Origin: Rhodobacteraceae bacterium UBA6197
GTDB taxonomy: Bacteria > Pseudomonadota > Alphaproteobacteria > Rhodobacterales > Rhodobacteraceae
Length of the DNA: 64,000 bases
Direction: 5' to 3'
Assembly (NCBI GenBank): GCA_002422085.1
Contig: DISZ01000018.1
Location: 502,962 to 566,961 of the forward strand
A model generated the notes under the pieces. It ran no database searches and had not been told where the DNA came from. It saw only the letters and a program-made list of their open reading frames with translations. Below, in pieces: positions 17,722 to 26,449 of the stretch. The number at the start of each line of letters is the position of its first letter. The stretch's first letter is position 1. The position numbers and the translations under genes were made by a program.

Positions 17722-18697
17722 AGTGCCCGGTCTGGTGCCAGTGCCAAGCGTCGGTAATCATCGACACCAGATCCGAGCGGTGCGGCGCCCAACCCAGTTC
17801 GGCCTTCGCCCGCACCGAACCCGAGACCAGCTTGGCCGCATCGCCGGGGCGGCGCGCGCCAAGCGCCATCGGCACGGCGCGGTTGGTGACGCTGCGCGAG
17901 GCCTCGATCACTTCGCGCACCGAATAGCCGCTGCCCGAGCCAAGACAGAACACCGCGGACCCTCTGCCCGCCTCAAGCCATCGCAACCCCAGCACATGCG
18001 CATCCGCCAGATCCGAGACATGCACATAGTCGCGCACGCAGGTGCCATCGGGGGTGGGGTAATCGGTGCCGTAAATCGTCAGCGCCGGATGCTTGCCGTC
18101 AATCGCATCCAGCATCAGCGGAATCAGATGGGTTTCGGGTCGGTGACATTCGCCAACCTCGCCCTCGGGGTCGGCTCCGGCCACGTTGAAATAGCGAAAG
18201 ATGACCGAGCGCAGCCCGTAGGCGGCACCAAAATCATGCAGCATGTTTTCGATCGCGCGTTTCGAGGCGCCATAGGCATTGATCGGGGCCTGCACCGTGG
18301 TCTCATCCAGCACGACGCCGTCTTGGTCGCCATAGGTGGCGCAAGTCGAAGAAAAGACCATATCAAGACAGTTCGCCGCCACCGCCGCCTCGATCAGATT
18401 GAGGCTGGCACAGACGTTGCCGCGCCAATACTGGCCCGGTTCGCGCATCGATTCGCCAACCTGGCTGAGGGCGGCAAAATGCATCACCGCAACCGGCTGC
18501 CACTTGGCGAAAACCTCGTCCAGCCGCGCGCGGTCGATCAGATCGCCCCGCTCGAAGGGGCCGAACTTGACCGCGTCCTGCCAGCCGGTCACCAGACTGT
18601 CGAAGGTAACCGGCACATAGCCCGCCGCCTTCAAGGCCTTGCAGGCGTGCGAACCGATGTAGCCCGCACCCCCAGTTACCAATACATTCCGAGCCAC
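17711..18697 (-). CDS. galE: UDP-glucose 4-epimerase
   Basis: GalE interconverts UDP-glucose and UDP-galactose with bound NAD. At 328 residues it has standard length. Rossmann motif VTGGAGYIGSHA is at 7-18, the serine-rich catalytic segment FSSTCATYG at 115-123, and the YxxxK pair at Y142/K146 (YGASK). The family segment RYFNVAGADPEGEVGE is present. It begins 3 bases after the galU stop, and together they turn glucose 1-phosphate into UDP-glucose and UDP-galactose for the glycosyltransferases encoded next. Confidence 0.95.
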   Translation of the reverse strand: MARNVLVTGGAGYIGSHACKALKAAGYVPVTFDSLVTGWQDAVKFGPFERGDLIDRARLDEVFAKWQPVAVMHFAALSQVGESMREPGQYWRGNVCASLNLIEAAVAANCLDMVFSSTCATYGDQDGVVLDETTVQAPINAYGASKRAIENMLHDFGAAYGLRSVIFRYFNVAGADPEGEVGECHRPETHLIPLMLDAIDGKHPALTIYGTDYPTPDGTCVRDYVHVSDLADAHVLGLRWLEAGRGSAVFCLGSGSGYSVREVIEASRSVTNRAVPMALGARRPGDAAKLVSGSVRAKAELGWAPHRSDLVSMITDAWHWHQTGHYER

Positions 18698-18700
18698 GGC

Positions 18701-19594
18701 CTACTCGGCTGCCTTCTGCATTGCCGTCACATCGGTCAGATACTGTGCGAATTCGTCGCGCAGATCGGGCCGCGCCAAACCGAAGGCCACGGTCGCCTGC
18801 AAGAAGCCCGCCTTCGAGCCGCAGTCAAAGCGCTGGCCGCGGAAGCGGAAGCCACAGACCGGGTTCCCGGCGGCGATCTCTTCGGCGATGGCGTCGGTCA
18901 ACTGGATCTCGCCACCGGCGCCGGCCTTCATCCGGTTGAGGTTGTTCATCACCTTCGGCGTCAGGATGTAGCGCCCGATGACCGCTAGGTTCGAGGGCGC
19001 GTCTTCGGCCTTGGGCTTTTCAACCATGCCGCGGGCGCGGACGATGGCGCCCATGTCTTCGGCGATATCCAGCACGCCGTAAGACGAGGCCCTTTCAGGG
19101 GCGACCTCCATCGTGGCAACCATATTGCCGCCGGTCTCGGTATAGGCCTCCATCATCTGCTGCAGACAGGGCTTTTCGGCCGCGATCACGTCATCGGTCA
19201 GGATCACCGCGAAAGGCTCGTTGCCCACCAGACGGCGCGCGCACCAGACCGCATGGCCAAGCCCCAGCGGCCGGTTCTGGCGCAGATAGGCGATTGCGCC
19301 CGAGTCCATATTGGTGGCTTTCAGCACTTCCAGCAGCGCGTCCTTGCCGGATTTGCGCAGGCTGGATTCCAGCTCGGGGGCGCTGTCAAAATAGTCCTCA
19401 AGCGCGGATTTGCCGCGCGAGGTGACAAAGATGAATTCCTTGATGCCGGCGGCGCGGGCCTCGTCGATCGCATATTGGATCAGCGGGCGATCCACCAGCG
19501 TCATGATTTCCTTGGGGATCGACTTGGTCGCCGGAAGAAAGCGAGTTCCCAGCCCCGCAACCGGGAAGATCGCTTTTGTGACCTTGCGTTTCAT
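18701..19594 (-). CDS. galU: UTP-glucose-1-phosphate uridylyltransferase
   Basis: GalU makes UDP-glucose from UTP and glucose 1-phosphate. The 297-residue protein shows the nucleotidyltransferase signature GLGTRFLPATKSIPKEI (14-30), LTDDVIAAEKPCL in the active site, and the VEKPKAEDAPSNLAVIGRYI segment typical of GalU. It opens the six-gene glycan operon; a promoter is visible about 55 bases upstream of the start. Confidence 0.96.
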   Translation of the reverse strand: MKRKVTKAIFPVAGLGTRFLPATKSIPKEIMTLVDRPLIQYAIDEARAAGIKEFIFVTSRGKSALEDYFDSAPELESSLRKSGKDALLEVLKATNMDSGAIAYLRQNRPLGLGHAVWCARRLVGNEPFAVILTDDVIAAEKPCLQQMMEAYTETGGNMVATMEVAPERASSYGVLDIAEDMGAIVRARGMVEKPKAEDAPSNLAVIGRYILTPKVMNNLNRMKAGAGGEIQLTDAIAEEIAAGNPVCGFRFRGQRFDCGSKAGFLQATVAFGLARPDLRDEFAQYLTDVTAMQKAAE

Positions 19595-19648
19595 ATCTCA
19601 CCTATTCGTTCCGAGCTTGTGTGCATCGGTTTCACTGCTTTGCCCCAG

Positions 19649-19677
19649 ATTGAGACCGATTGCCATTCCTACGTCAA
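19649..19677 (-). promoter_or_regulatory. Candidate housekeeping promoter for the galU operon
   Basis: On the minus strand TTGACG (19677-19672) and CTCAAT (19654-19649) are separated by 17 bases. This lies in the only sizeable gap of the glycan locus, between the end of the upstream glycosyltransferase and galU. The -10 box is imperfect. Confidence 0.45.
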
Positions 19678-19736
19678 GCATAGGCCATGTATCGCTTAGC
19701 TTCATGGGAAAAATGATGCAAGTTTCCTACTATTTC

Positions 19737-21005
19737 TCAGTGGTCCTGGTCGCCGGGGGCGGGGTCGGGTGCCGCGACGGGGCGCAGTATCGCGATGCGG
19801 CGGCATTCGGCGGCGAGGCGCGCGGTGAACCCGCCAAAGGGGGCGGGGGTGTCGCGCCGGGCGCGTCCCCAAAGCCCGCCACGTTGTTCCCAGTAGCCTG
19901 CGGCGTCAAACCGGTGCTGGTGGCGGCGCAGGCCGGGGCTGAACAGAAACAGCGTGACCACCGCGCCTTCGGCCACCGCGTGGCGGGCCTTTTCGCGCAG
20001 GCGGCGCGCCTGCCATGGGCGGCCTGCCAGCACCTTTCCCGGGCGTTTGCGCGACGGAAACGGCAGGAACGGCGGCGGTTTGTGGTGCAGCGGCGACAGG
20101 TGGCCCAAGCCGCGCGACGCGCCCTCGATCAGGCCCGCCTCCAACGTGGCCAGCAGCCGGGGCACGTCGCGCGGCTCTAGCGTGCCGGTGACCATGTGGC
20201 GCAGCAATCGGGCGCGCTGCGCTGCGATCAGCCGGGCGCGGGCCGCGGGTTCTTCGGCCGGGTCGGCGTGCTTTCGCCAGAACACCGCCGACGAGGCGCC
20301 AATGTCGAACAGCGTTTTCGGCGCGCGGTCCGCGTGGCGCCGGGCGCTGGCGGCAAAGCCATGCGCCACCTGCGCCAGCGGCACGATGGCAGTCAGATAG
20401 CCACTGCGGGCCAGCCGCATGTTCACATCGGTTTCGTCCAGATAGAACCGAAACGCCGGGTCGAAACCGCCGATCGCCGCCAGCTCGTCGATCCGAAAGG
20501 CACAGTTGGTGCCTTCGGTGCGCACCGCATGGCCGGGCTGGGCGGGGTGCAGACTGGGGCTGACCTCGTCCACCTTCAGCGGTGTGGTTTCGCCAAGGCT
20601 GTTGGTCTGGCTGGCTTTCCATTGAAACGAGATGCCGTTGCGGCCCCGCACAAAACCGCCCGCCGCAACCACCTTGGGGTTGGCGAAAGGCGCGGTCAAA
20701 TGGCGCAGCCAACTGGGTTCTGGCACGGCGTCATCATCGAGAAACGCCACGACCTCGCCCGCCGCAAGGGCCAGACCCGCGTTGCGCGCCGCCGAGATAT
20801 TGGGCAGATCGAAGGCCAGCGTCTTGGCCGGCAGCGTCACGGCGGCAAGGGCCGTCGGGTCGGCCACCACGATCAGCTCAAACGCGGCGTGGTCAAGCTG
20901 CGCCACCGCCGCAAGGCAGCGTGCCAGGGCCGCAGGCCGGTGTCGCGAAACGATGACAAGGCTCGTTCGCACCGGTCCTGCCTGAACCGGCCCGGTCTGG
21001 GTCAT
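19737..21005 (-). CDS. Glycosyltransferase family 2 protein
   Basis: The 422-residue protein has a GT-A domain in its first 250 residues: TSLVIVSRHRPAALARCL (14-31), SAARNAGLALAAG (71-83), the metal-binding AFLDDDAVPE (87-96) and FDPAFRFYLDETDVNMRL with an ED-like catalytic pair. The C-terminal 150 residues are arginine- and proline-rich with no recognised domain. I chose the ATG at 21005, which overlaps the kdsB stop by 4 bases; the frame is open further upstream but only inside kdsB. Co-translation with kdsB suggests a lipopolysaccharide or capsule acceptor. The substrate is unknown. Confidence 0.85.
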   Translation of the reverse strand: MTQTGPVQAGPVRTSLVIVSRHRPAALARCLAAVAQLDHAAFELIVVADPTALAAVTLPAKTLAFDLPNISAARNAGLALAAGEVVAFLDDDAVPEPSWLRHLTAPFANPKVVAAGGFVRGRNGISFQWKASQTNSLGETTPLKVDEVSPSLHPAQPGHAVRTEGTNCAFRIDELAAIGGFDPAFRFYLDETDVNMRLARSGYLTAIVPLAQVAHGFAASARRHADRAPKTLFDIGASSAVFWRKHADPAEEPAARARLIAAQRARLLRHMVTGTLEPRDVPRLLATLEAGLIEGASRGLGHLSPLHHKPPPFLPFPSRKRPGKVLAGRPWQARRLREKARHAVAEGAVVTLFLFSPGLRRHQHRFDAAGYWEQRGGLWGRARRDTPAPFGGFTARLAAECRRIAILRPVAAPDPAPGDQDH

Positions 21006-21805
21006 TCGACCCCCATCGCGACCATCATCTCTTCGATGCGGGGCACGTCGGCGGGGTTGTTCAGTTCCCAGAACTGACGGCCTCGGGCCTCGACCTCGAC
21101 ACACAGAACCGAACGGTTGTTTTCCAAAAAGCGAAGCTGCTCAAGCCCTTCCAGCGTTTCCAGCGGTCCGATCGGCCAGCCGGGATAGTCGGTCAGGGTC
21201 TGCGGCCGATAGGCATAGACGCCGACGTGATGGAACACCGGGGTCGGTTCATGCGCGAGATAGGAGGTCGGCGTGTAGGGGATGACCTCTTTCGAGAAAT
21301 AGAGCGCGCGATGGCCGGCCCCGAACACCGCCGTCGTGCCGCCGACGCGGCCGTGGTAGCGGTCGTCGCGCAACGACGCCAGCATGGCGCCTTCGCAGCG
21401 CAGCACCGGGGTGGCCAGCTCGGCGCCCGGATCGGCGCGGAGCCCGTTCACGAGGTCTTCGACAAACCACGCGGGCGTCAGCGGCGCGTCACCTTGCAGG
21501 TTGACCACGATATCAAAGGGTTGGCCCAGCCGGGCGTAGGCGTCGGCGCAGCGCTCGGTGCCGTTCTGGCAATCGGCCGAGGTCATCACCACCTCGGCGC
21601 CAAAGCCTTCGGCCTCGGTGCGGATGCGGTCATCATCGGTGGCGACGACCACGCGCGCGACCCCGGTCACGGCCATCGCCGCATCCCAACTGCGCCGGAT
21701 CAGGGTCTTTGAAACGCCGGTCGCGCCGGTCAGCGACACCAGAGGTTTCGCCGGGTAACGGGTCGAGGCATAGCGGGCGGGAATGACGATCAGAACGGAC
21801 ATCAT
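21002..21805 (-). CDS. kdsB: 3-deoxy-manno-octulosonate cytidylyltransferase (CMP-Kdo synthetase)
   Basis: KdsB activates Kdo as CMP-Kdo for transfer to lipid A. The 267-residue protein has the family start VIPARYASTRYPAKPL (7-22), NLQGDAPL in the nucleotide site and HHVGVYAYR near 195. Length is slightly above the E. coli enzyme (248). Two adjacent ATGs (21805 and 21802) are possible starts; the first overlaps the cysQ stop as ATGA. It complements kdsD at 8.1 kb, so both ends of Kdo activation are in this window. Confidence 0.94.
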   Translation of the reverse strand: MMSVLIVIPARYASTRYPAKPLVSLTGATGVSKTLIRRSWDAAMAVTGVARVVVATDDDRIRTEAEGFGAEVVMTSADCQNGTERCADAYARLGQPFDIVVNLQGDAPLTPAWFVEDLVNGLRADPGAELATPVLRCEGAMLASLRDDRYHGRVGGTTAVFGAGHRALYFSKEVIPYTPTSYLAHEPTPVFHHVGVYAYRPQTLTDYPGWPIGPLETLEGLEQLRFLENNRSVLCVEVEARGRQFWELNNPADVPRIEEMMVAMGVE

Positions 21806-22596
21806 TTCACCAACAAGACGCCCGGGGCATAGGCAATGAAGAACGGGTTGGCAAAGCCGGGTTTGCCATAGCGAAACGGGGTGTGGTCGTCAAAGCGCAC
21901 CACTTCGCCACCCGCACCGCGCAGCACCGCATCACCTGCGGCCGTGTCCCATTCCATCGTCCGGCCCAGCCGGGGGTAAAGATCGGCCTCGCCGGTGGCG
22001 ACAAGGCAGAACTTCAGGCTTGACCCGGCGCTGGTCATGTCGCGCACCGCGTATTGGCCGATATAGTCATCGGTCGCGGCGTCGCGGTGCGATTTCGAGG
22101 CAACCACCATCAGCCCGCGGTTGTCGGGGATCGACACCGAGATCGGCTTTTGCTCGCCGATCTGGTCCTTGTCGAAGGCGCCCATTTCCTCGACCGAGCG
22201 GCCATCCGCCAAGGTGTAGAACAGCCGACCCTTGGCCGGGGCATAGACCACCCCGCGCAACGGCACGCCGTCTTCGACATAGGCGATGTTGACGGTGAAA
22301 TCTCCGCGACGCTGGACGAATTCCTTGGTGCCATCCAGCGGATCGACGATCAGAAAGCTGCTGGCGGTCTGGCCGTGGCTGGCGGCCTGTTCCTCGGTCA
22401 CCAGCACGGTTTGCGGAAAGGCCTCGGCCAGCCCCTCTGAGATCAGTGCATCGGCGGCCTCGTCCGCGGCGGTCACCGGGCTGTCATCGGATTTGGTGCG
22501 CACCTCGAAATCAGGCGAATTGTAGATCTCGATGATTCGATCGCCAGCTTCCAGCGCAAGGCGGCGCATGACGGTGACGAGGCGTTCGAAATCCAT
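21802..22596 (-). CDS. cysQ: 3'(2'),5'-bisphosphate nucleotidase CysQ
   Basis: CysQ dephosphorylates PAP, the by-product of PAPS-dependent sulfation and sulfate reduction. The 264-residue protein has the inositol-monophosphatase-fold metal sites: E68-E69 in LVTEEQA, D85-x-L-D88-G-T in VDPLDGTKEF, and WDTAAGDAVL near 215. I chose the ATG at 22596 (MDFERLVTV), which has GAGGAG upstream; the longer frame to 22647 lacks support. It is the first gene of the cysQ-kdsB-glycosyltransferase unit. The sulfotransferase 9 kb downstream on the same strand would produce its substrate. Confidence 0.92.
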   Translation of the reverse strand: MDFERLVTVMRRLALEAGDRIIEIYNSPDFEVRTKSDDSPVTAADEAADALISEGLAEAFPQTVLVTEEQAASHGQTASSFLIVDPLDGTKEFVQRRGDFTVNIAYVEDGVPLRGVVYAPAKGRLFYTLADGRSVEEMGAFDKDQIGEQKPISVSIPDNRGLMVVASKSHRDAATDDYIGQYAVRDMTSAGSSLKFCLVATGEADLYPRLGRTMEWDTAAGDAVLRGAGGEVVRFDDHTPFRYGKPGFANPFFIAYAPGVLLVK

Positions 22597-22735
22597 GGTA
22601 TTTTCTCCTCGGTGGCGACGTGGCATGGCGATTGATCCGGTGGCCATCTCATCTTATGATCTGCTGTCAAGGGAACAGCAAGTTTTCCGGGCGATAATCG
22701 CGCCCAGGCACCCAATCGGCAGGTAATGGACCCAC

Positions 22736-23557
22736 ATGTTCAAGGCGAGACGCAGTAACAGCACATTGGGCTCGACGTTCAGCCTGTTGGAGCTGATCTA
22801 TCACAGTACCGTCCGCTCGATCCGCAAAACGCATGGCAATGCGATTGTTGGGCTGCTGATGAACATGGTCCAGACGGTCATTCTGGTCGCGACTTTCTAT
22901 GTGATGTTCAATGTGCTGGGCATGCGCAGCAACGCGATCCGGGGCGATTTCCTGCTTTATGTGATGAGCGGGATCTTCTTGTTCATGACGCATACAAAGG
23001 CGCTGGGGGCGGTCGCCGGTGCGGAAGGGGCGACATCGCAGATGATGAAGCACGCGCCGATGAGCACGGCCGTGTCGATCACGTCGGCGGCGCTAGGGGC
23101 GCTTTACATTCAGGTTCTGTCAATGGTGGTGGTGATCAGTGTCTACCACCTCGCCTTCAACCCGGTCGAGATCTACGATCCGATCGGTGCGATCGGCATG
23201 GTGTTGCTGGCGTGGTTTACCGGCGTGGCAATCGGAATGGTCATTCTCGCGGCAAAGCCTTGGGCGCCTGACTTCTTTGGCGTTGTGGCGACGGTTTACA
23301 GCCGGGTAAACATGATCGCCTCGGGCAAGATGTTTCTGGCCAATACGCTGCCGCACAAGATGCTGGTGCTATTCGATTGGAACCCGTTGTTTCACACCAT
23401 CGACCAGGCGCGCGGCTATGCCTTCATCAACTACAACCCGCATTACTCGTCCTGGACCTACCCGCTGATCGTCGGGGTCGTCTTGTTGATGATTGGCCTG
23501 ATGGGCGAGTTCTACACACGGCAGTATGTCTCGATCAGCTGGAGCGCGAGCCGATGA
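22736..23557 (+). CDS. ABC-2 type polysaccharide export permease (Wzm/KpsM-like)
   Basis: The 273-residue integral membrane protein has about six hydrophobic helices (near 42-62, 73-88, 112-138, 152-172, 178-195 and 244-262) and the overall layout of KpsM/Wzm permeases that export capsule or O-antigen with an ATPase partner. No polysaccharide ATPase (KpsT/Wzt) lies next to it in the window; LptB at 10 kb is a different type. It is transcribed away from cysQ across a 139-base divergent region. The N-terminal basic segment (KARRS, SIRKTHGN) faces the cytoplasm as in the family. The cargo is inferred from the neighbouring glycan genes. Confidence 0.8.
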   Translation: MFKARRSNSTLGSTFSLLELIYHSTVRSIRKTHGNAIVGLLMNMVQTVILVATFYVMFNVLGMRSNAIRGDFLLYVMSGIFLFMTHTKALGAVAGAEGATSQMMKHAPMSTAVSITSAALGALYIQVLSMVVVISVYHLAFNPVEIYDPIGAIGMVLLAWFTGVAIGMVILAAKPWAPDFFGVVATVYSRVNMIASGKMFLANTLPHKMLVLFDWNPLFHTIDQARGYAFINYNPHYSSWTYPLIVGVVLLMIGLMGEFYTRQYVSISWSASR

Positions 23558-23654
23558 CAGCGCCGTCGGTTGCGGCCTGAAGCGCGCCGTCGCACCGGCC
23601 TTCGCCGTCGCGGGCGCGGCGGGATGCCACCTGTTTCGGGCGCTGCCGGTGCGA

Positions 23655-24285
23655 TCAGGTCACCACACGAAGCGTCAGGTTGACGCGCCCGCCCTCGGGC
23701 AACAGGGCCGAGCTGCCAAAGGCGATCCGGTCGACGCCGTGATAGGTCAGCCGCGCCGCCCATCACCATCACATCGCCCGAGCGCAGCCAAAGGCTTTGG
23801 GTGTTGCCTCCCCGGCCGAGATTGCCGATTCGAAACAGCCCATCGTCCCCCAGGCTGACCGAGACCACCGGCCAGCCGAAGTCGGCCTCGTCGCGGTCCT
23901 GATGCAGGCCCATTCGGGCGCCCTCGCTGTAAAAGTTTATCAGACAGCATTCCGGCAACCGGTCTACCCCGGCCACCGCACGCCAGATGGTCAGCACGCT
24001 TTCCGGGATCGGCGGCCAGTCGCTGCCGTCCGGGTGCTGCGCGCTGTAGCGATAGCCGCGCCGGTCCGAGACCCAGCCGAATTGCCCCGCCGAGGTCATC
24101 CGCACCGACATCGGCTTGCCGTAGGGCGTCATCGGTGAAAACAGCGGTGCGGCGGCGATCACGCCGCGCAGATCGTCCAGCAGGGCGCGCTGCTCGGGCA
24201 GGGACAGCCAGCCGGGATAGTGGCGAAAGCCGCGAATATCGGCCGGAAGCGGTCGGTTGGGTGGCAGATCGGCAGAATCCGTCAT
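23655..24285 (-). pseudogene. alkB: alkB-like DNA repair dioxygenase, frameshifted near the C-terminus
   Basis: AlkB removes methyl groups from 1-methyladenine and 3-methylcytosine using Fe(II) and 2-oxoglutarate. From the ATG at 24285 the frame reads cleanly through GFRHYPGWLS, the substrate loop, NFYSEGARMGLHQDRDEADF with the iron ligands H128 and D130, and DVMVMGG at 171-177. The frame then goes wrong. The missing end, RLTYHGVDRI with the third iron ligand and GRVNLTLRVV with the 2-oxoglutarate arginines, continues in another frame to a TGA at 23655-23657. The span is 631 bases, not a multiple of three. Restoring five bases in a GGCGC tandem at about 23750-23760 would give exactly the family spacing. 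This could be a true mutation or an assembly error. Confidence 0.82.
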
Positions 24286-24314
24286 TTTCTTGCAATCTTC
24301 CTTGGGGTGCAGCG

Positions 24315-24343
24315 CTTGCAGGGGCCAATACCCCTCCTTATAT
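24315..24343 (+). promoter_or_regulatory. RpoH-type heat-shock promoter of dnaK
   Basis: CTTG (24315-24318), an 18-base spacer and CTTATAT (24337-24343) match the alphaproteobacterial RpoH pattern CTTG-N17/18-CYTATNT. The predicted start lies about 115 bases before dnaK, inside the gap to the divergent alkB relic. Confidence 0.7.
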
Positions 24344-24468
24344 ACGCCCAGAAGCCGTGACGGGGCAGAGCCTCTGATCGGATTTTGAACTGACAACCCT
24401 GGGATCGGAGGGCAGGGGCCGTACCCGGACCTGCCAACCAGAACATCGCCAAAGAAGAGGTATATATC

Positions 24469-26379
24469 ATGGCCAAAGTCATAGGAATCGACCTCGGGAC
24501 CACGAACAGCTGCGTCGCCATCATGGACGGGGCGCAGCCGCGTGTGATCGAGAATGCTGAGGGTGCGCGCACGACGCCTTCGATTGTCGCCTACACTGAA
24601 AACGAACGTCTTGTTGGTCAGCCCGCCAAACGGCAGGCCGTCACCAACCCGACCAATACGGTTTTTGCCGTCAAACGCCTGATCGGTCGCCGCGTTACCG
24701 ACGCCGAAGTGGAAAAAGACCGCAAGCTGGTGCCCTACAACATCATTGACGGTGGCAATGGCGATGCTTGGGTCGAAGTGCGCGGTGACAAATACTCGCC
24801 TGCGCAGATCTCGGCCGTGATTCTTCAGAAGATGAAGGAAACCGCTGAATCCTATCTGGGCGAAGAGGTCACGCAGGCGGTCATCACCGTTCCGGCCTAT
24901 TTCAACGACGCTCAGCGTCAGGCCACCAAGGACGCCGGCAAGATCGCCGGGCTTGAGGTTCTGCGGATCATCAACGAACCCACCGCTGCGGCGCTGGCCT
25001 ATGGGCTCGACAAGAAAGAAACCAAGACCATCGCGGTCTATGACCTTGGCGGCGGCACCTTCGATATCACCATCCTGGAAATCGACGACGGCCTGTTCGA
25101 GGTGAAATCGACCAACGGCGACACTTTCCTTGGCGGCGAAGACTTCGACATGCGGATCGTCAACTATCTGGCGGACGAGTTCAAAAAGGAAAACGGCGTC
25201 GATCTGACGAAAGACAAGATGGCCCTTCAGCGCCTGAAAGAGGCCGCTGAAAAAGCCAAGATCGAGCTTTCCTCGGCGCAGCAGACCGAAATCAACCAGC
25301 CGTTCATCAGCATGAATGCCAGCTCGGGCACGCCGCTGCACATGGTCATGAAACTGACCCGTGCCAAGCTGGAAAGCCTGGTGGGCGATCTGATCAAGGC
25401 CTCGATGAAGCCCTGCGCGGCCGCGTTGAAAGACGCAGGCCTGTCGAAAGGCGACATCGACGAGGTGGTCTTGGTCGGCGGTATGACCCGGATGCCGAAA
25501 GTTGTGGAAGAGGTCACCGCCTTCTTTGGCAAAGAGCCGCATAAAGGCGTGAACCCCGACGAGGTCGTGGCACTGGGTGCGGCTATTCAGGCCGGCGTGC
25601 TGCAAGGCGACGTGAAAGACGTGGTTCTTCTGGACGTGACCCCGCTTTCGCTGGGCATCGAGACGCTGGGTGGCGTGTTCACCCGGCTGATCGACCGCAA
25701 CACCACGATCCCGACGAAAAAGTCGCAGATCTTCTCGACCGCCGAAGACAACCAGAACGCCGTGACCATCCGCGTGTTCCAGGGCGAGCGTGAAATGGCT
25801 GCCGACAACAAGATGCTGGGCATGTTCAACCTCGAGGACATTCCGCCCGCACCGCGCGGCATGCCGCAGATTGAAGTGACCTTTGACATCGACGCCAACG
25901 GCATCGTTTCGGTCGGCGCCAAGGACAAGGGCACCGGCAAGACGCAAAACATCACCATTCAGGCTTCGGGCGGGCTTTCCGACGAAGACATCGAAAAGAT
26001 GGTGAAAGATGCCGAAGCCAACGCCGACGCCGACAAGGCCCGCAAAGAGCTGGTCGAAGCCAAGAACCAGGCCGAAAGCCTGATCCACTCGACCAAGAAG
26101 TCGCTGGAAGAGCATGGCGACAAGGTCGATGGCTCGACCGTCGAGATGATCGAACTGGCGATGAACGCGCTGGAAGAAACCGTGAAATCGGATGACGCCG
26201 GCAAGATCAAGGGCGGGATCCAGAACCTGACCGACGCCGCGATGAAGCTGGGCGAGGCGATCTACAAGGCGCAGGCGACCGAAACCGCCGGCGGCGATGA
26301 CGAAGACGCCGCGCGCGGCGTGGACGATGAAATCGTCGATGCCGACTTTGAAGACATGGGCGACAACAAGCGCAAGTAA
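24469..26379 (+). CDS. dnaK: Chaperone DnaK (Hsp70)
   Basis: DnaK is the ATP-driven Hsp70 chaperone working with DnaJ and GrpE. The 636-residue protein starts MAKVIGIDLGTTNSCVAIMD, and has the actin-like ATPase (NEPTAAALAYGLDKKE, AVYDLGGGTFDITIL, EVVLVGGMTRMPKV), the substrate-binding domain (LSLGIETLGGVFTRLI) and an acidic C-terminus ending EDMGDNKRK, a variant of the EEVDD-type tail. An RpoH-type promoter and an AGAGG ribosome site lie upstream. DnaJ follows 70 bases downstream, after a strong hairpin. Confidence 0.99.
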   Translation: MAKVIGIDLGTTNSCVAIMDGAQPRVIENAEGARTTPSIVAYTENERLVGQPAKRQAVTNPTNTVFAVKRLIGRRVTDAEVEKDRKLVPYNIIDGGNGDAWVEVRGDKYSPAQISAVILQKMKETAESYLGEEVTQAVITVPAYFNDAQRQATKDAGKIAGLEVLRIINEPTAAALAYGLDKKETKTIAVYDLGGGTFDITILEIDDGLFEVKSTNGDTFLGGEDFDMRIVNYLADEFKKENGVDLTKDKMALQRLKEAAEKAKIELSSAQQTEINQPFISMNASSGTPLHMVMKLTRAKLESLVGDLIKASMKPCAAALKDAGLSKGDIDEVVLVGGMTRMPKVVEEVTAFFGKEPHKGVNPDEVVALGAAIQAGVLQGDVKDVVLLDVTPLSLGIETLGGVFTRLIDRNTTIPTKKSQIFSTAEDNQNAVTIRVFQGEREMAADNKMLGMFNLEDIPPAPRGMPQIEVTFDIDANGIVSVGAKDKGTGKTQNITIQASGGLSDEDIEKMVKDAEANADADKARKELVEAKNQAESLIHSTKKSLEEHGDKVDGSTVEMIELAMNALEETVKSDDAGKIKGGIQNLTDAAMKLGEAIYKAQATETAGGDDEDAARGVDDEIVDADFEDMGDNKRK

Positions 26380-26393
26380 GCGTTGGAACCCTT

Positions 26394-26425
26394 GCGCCGG
26401 CCCGTGAAATCTCATGGGCCGGCGC
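26394..26425 (+). terminator. Hairpin between dnaK and dnaJ
   Basis: GCGCCGGCCC (26394-26403) pairs perfectly with GGGCCGGCGC (26416-26425) across a 12-base loop. No U-run follows directly (TGCGTTCTTTG), so it is more likely a partial attenuator or an RNA-stability element setting dnaK above dnaJ than a full terminator. Confidence 0.6.
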
Positions 26426-26449
26426 ATGCGTTCTTTGAGGGAGTGCCGC

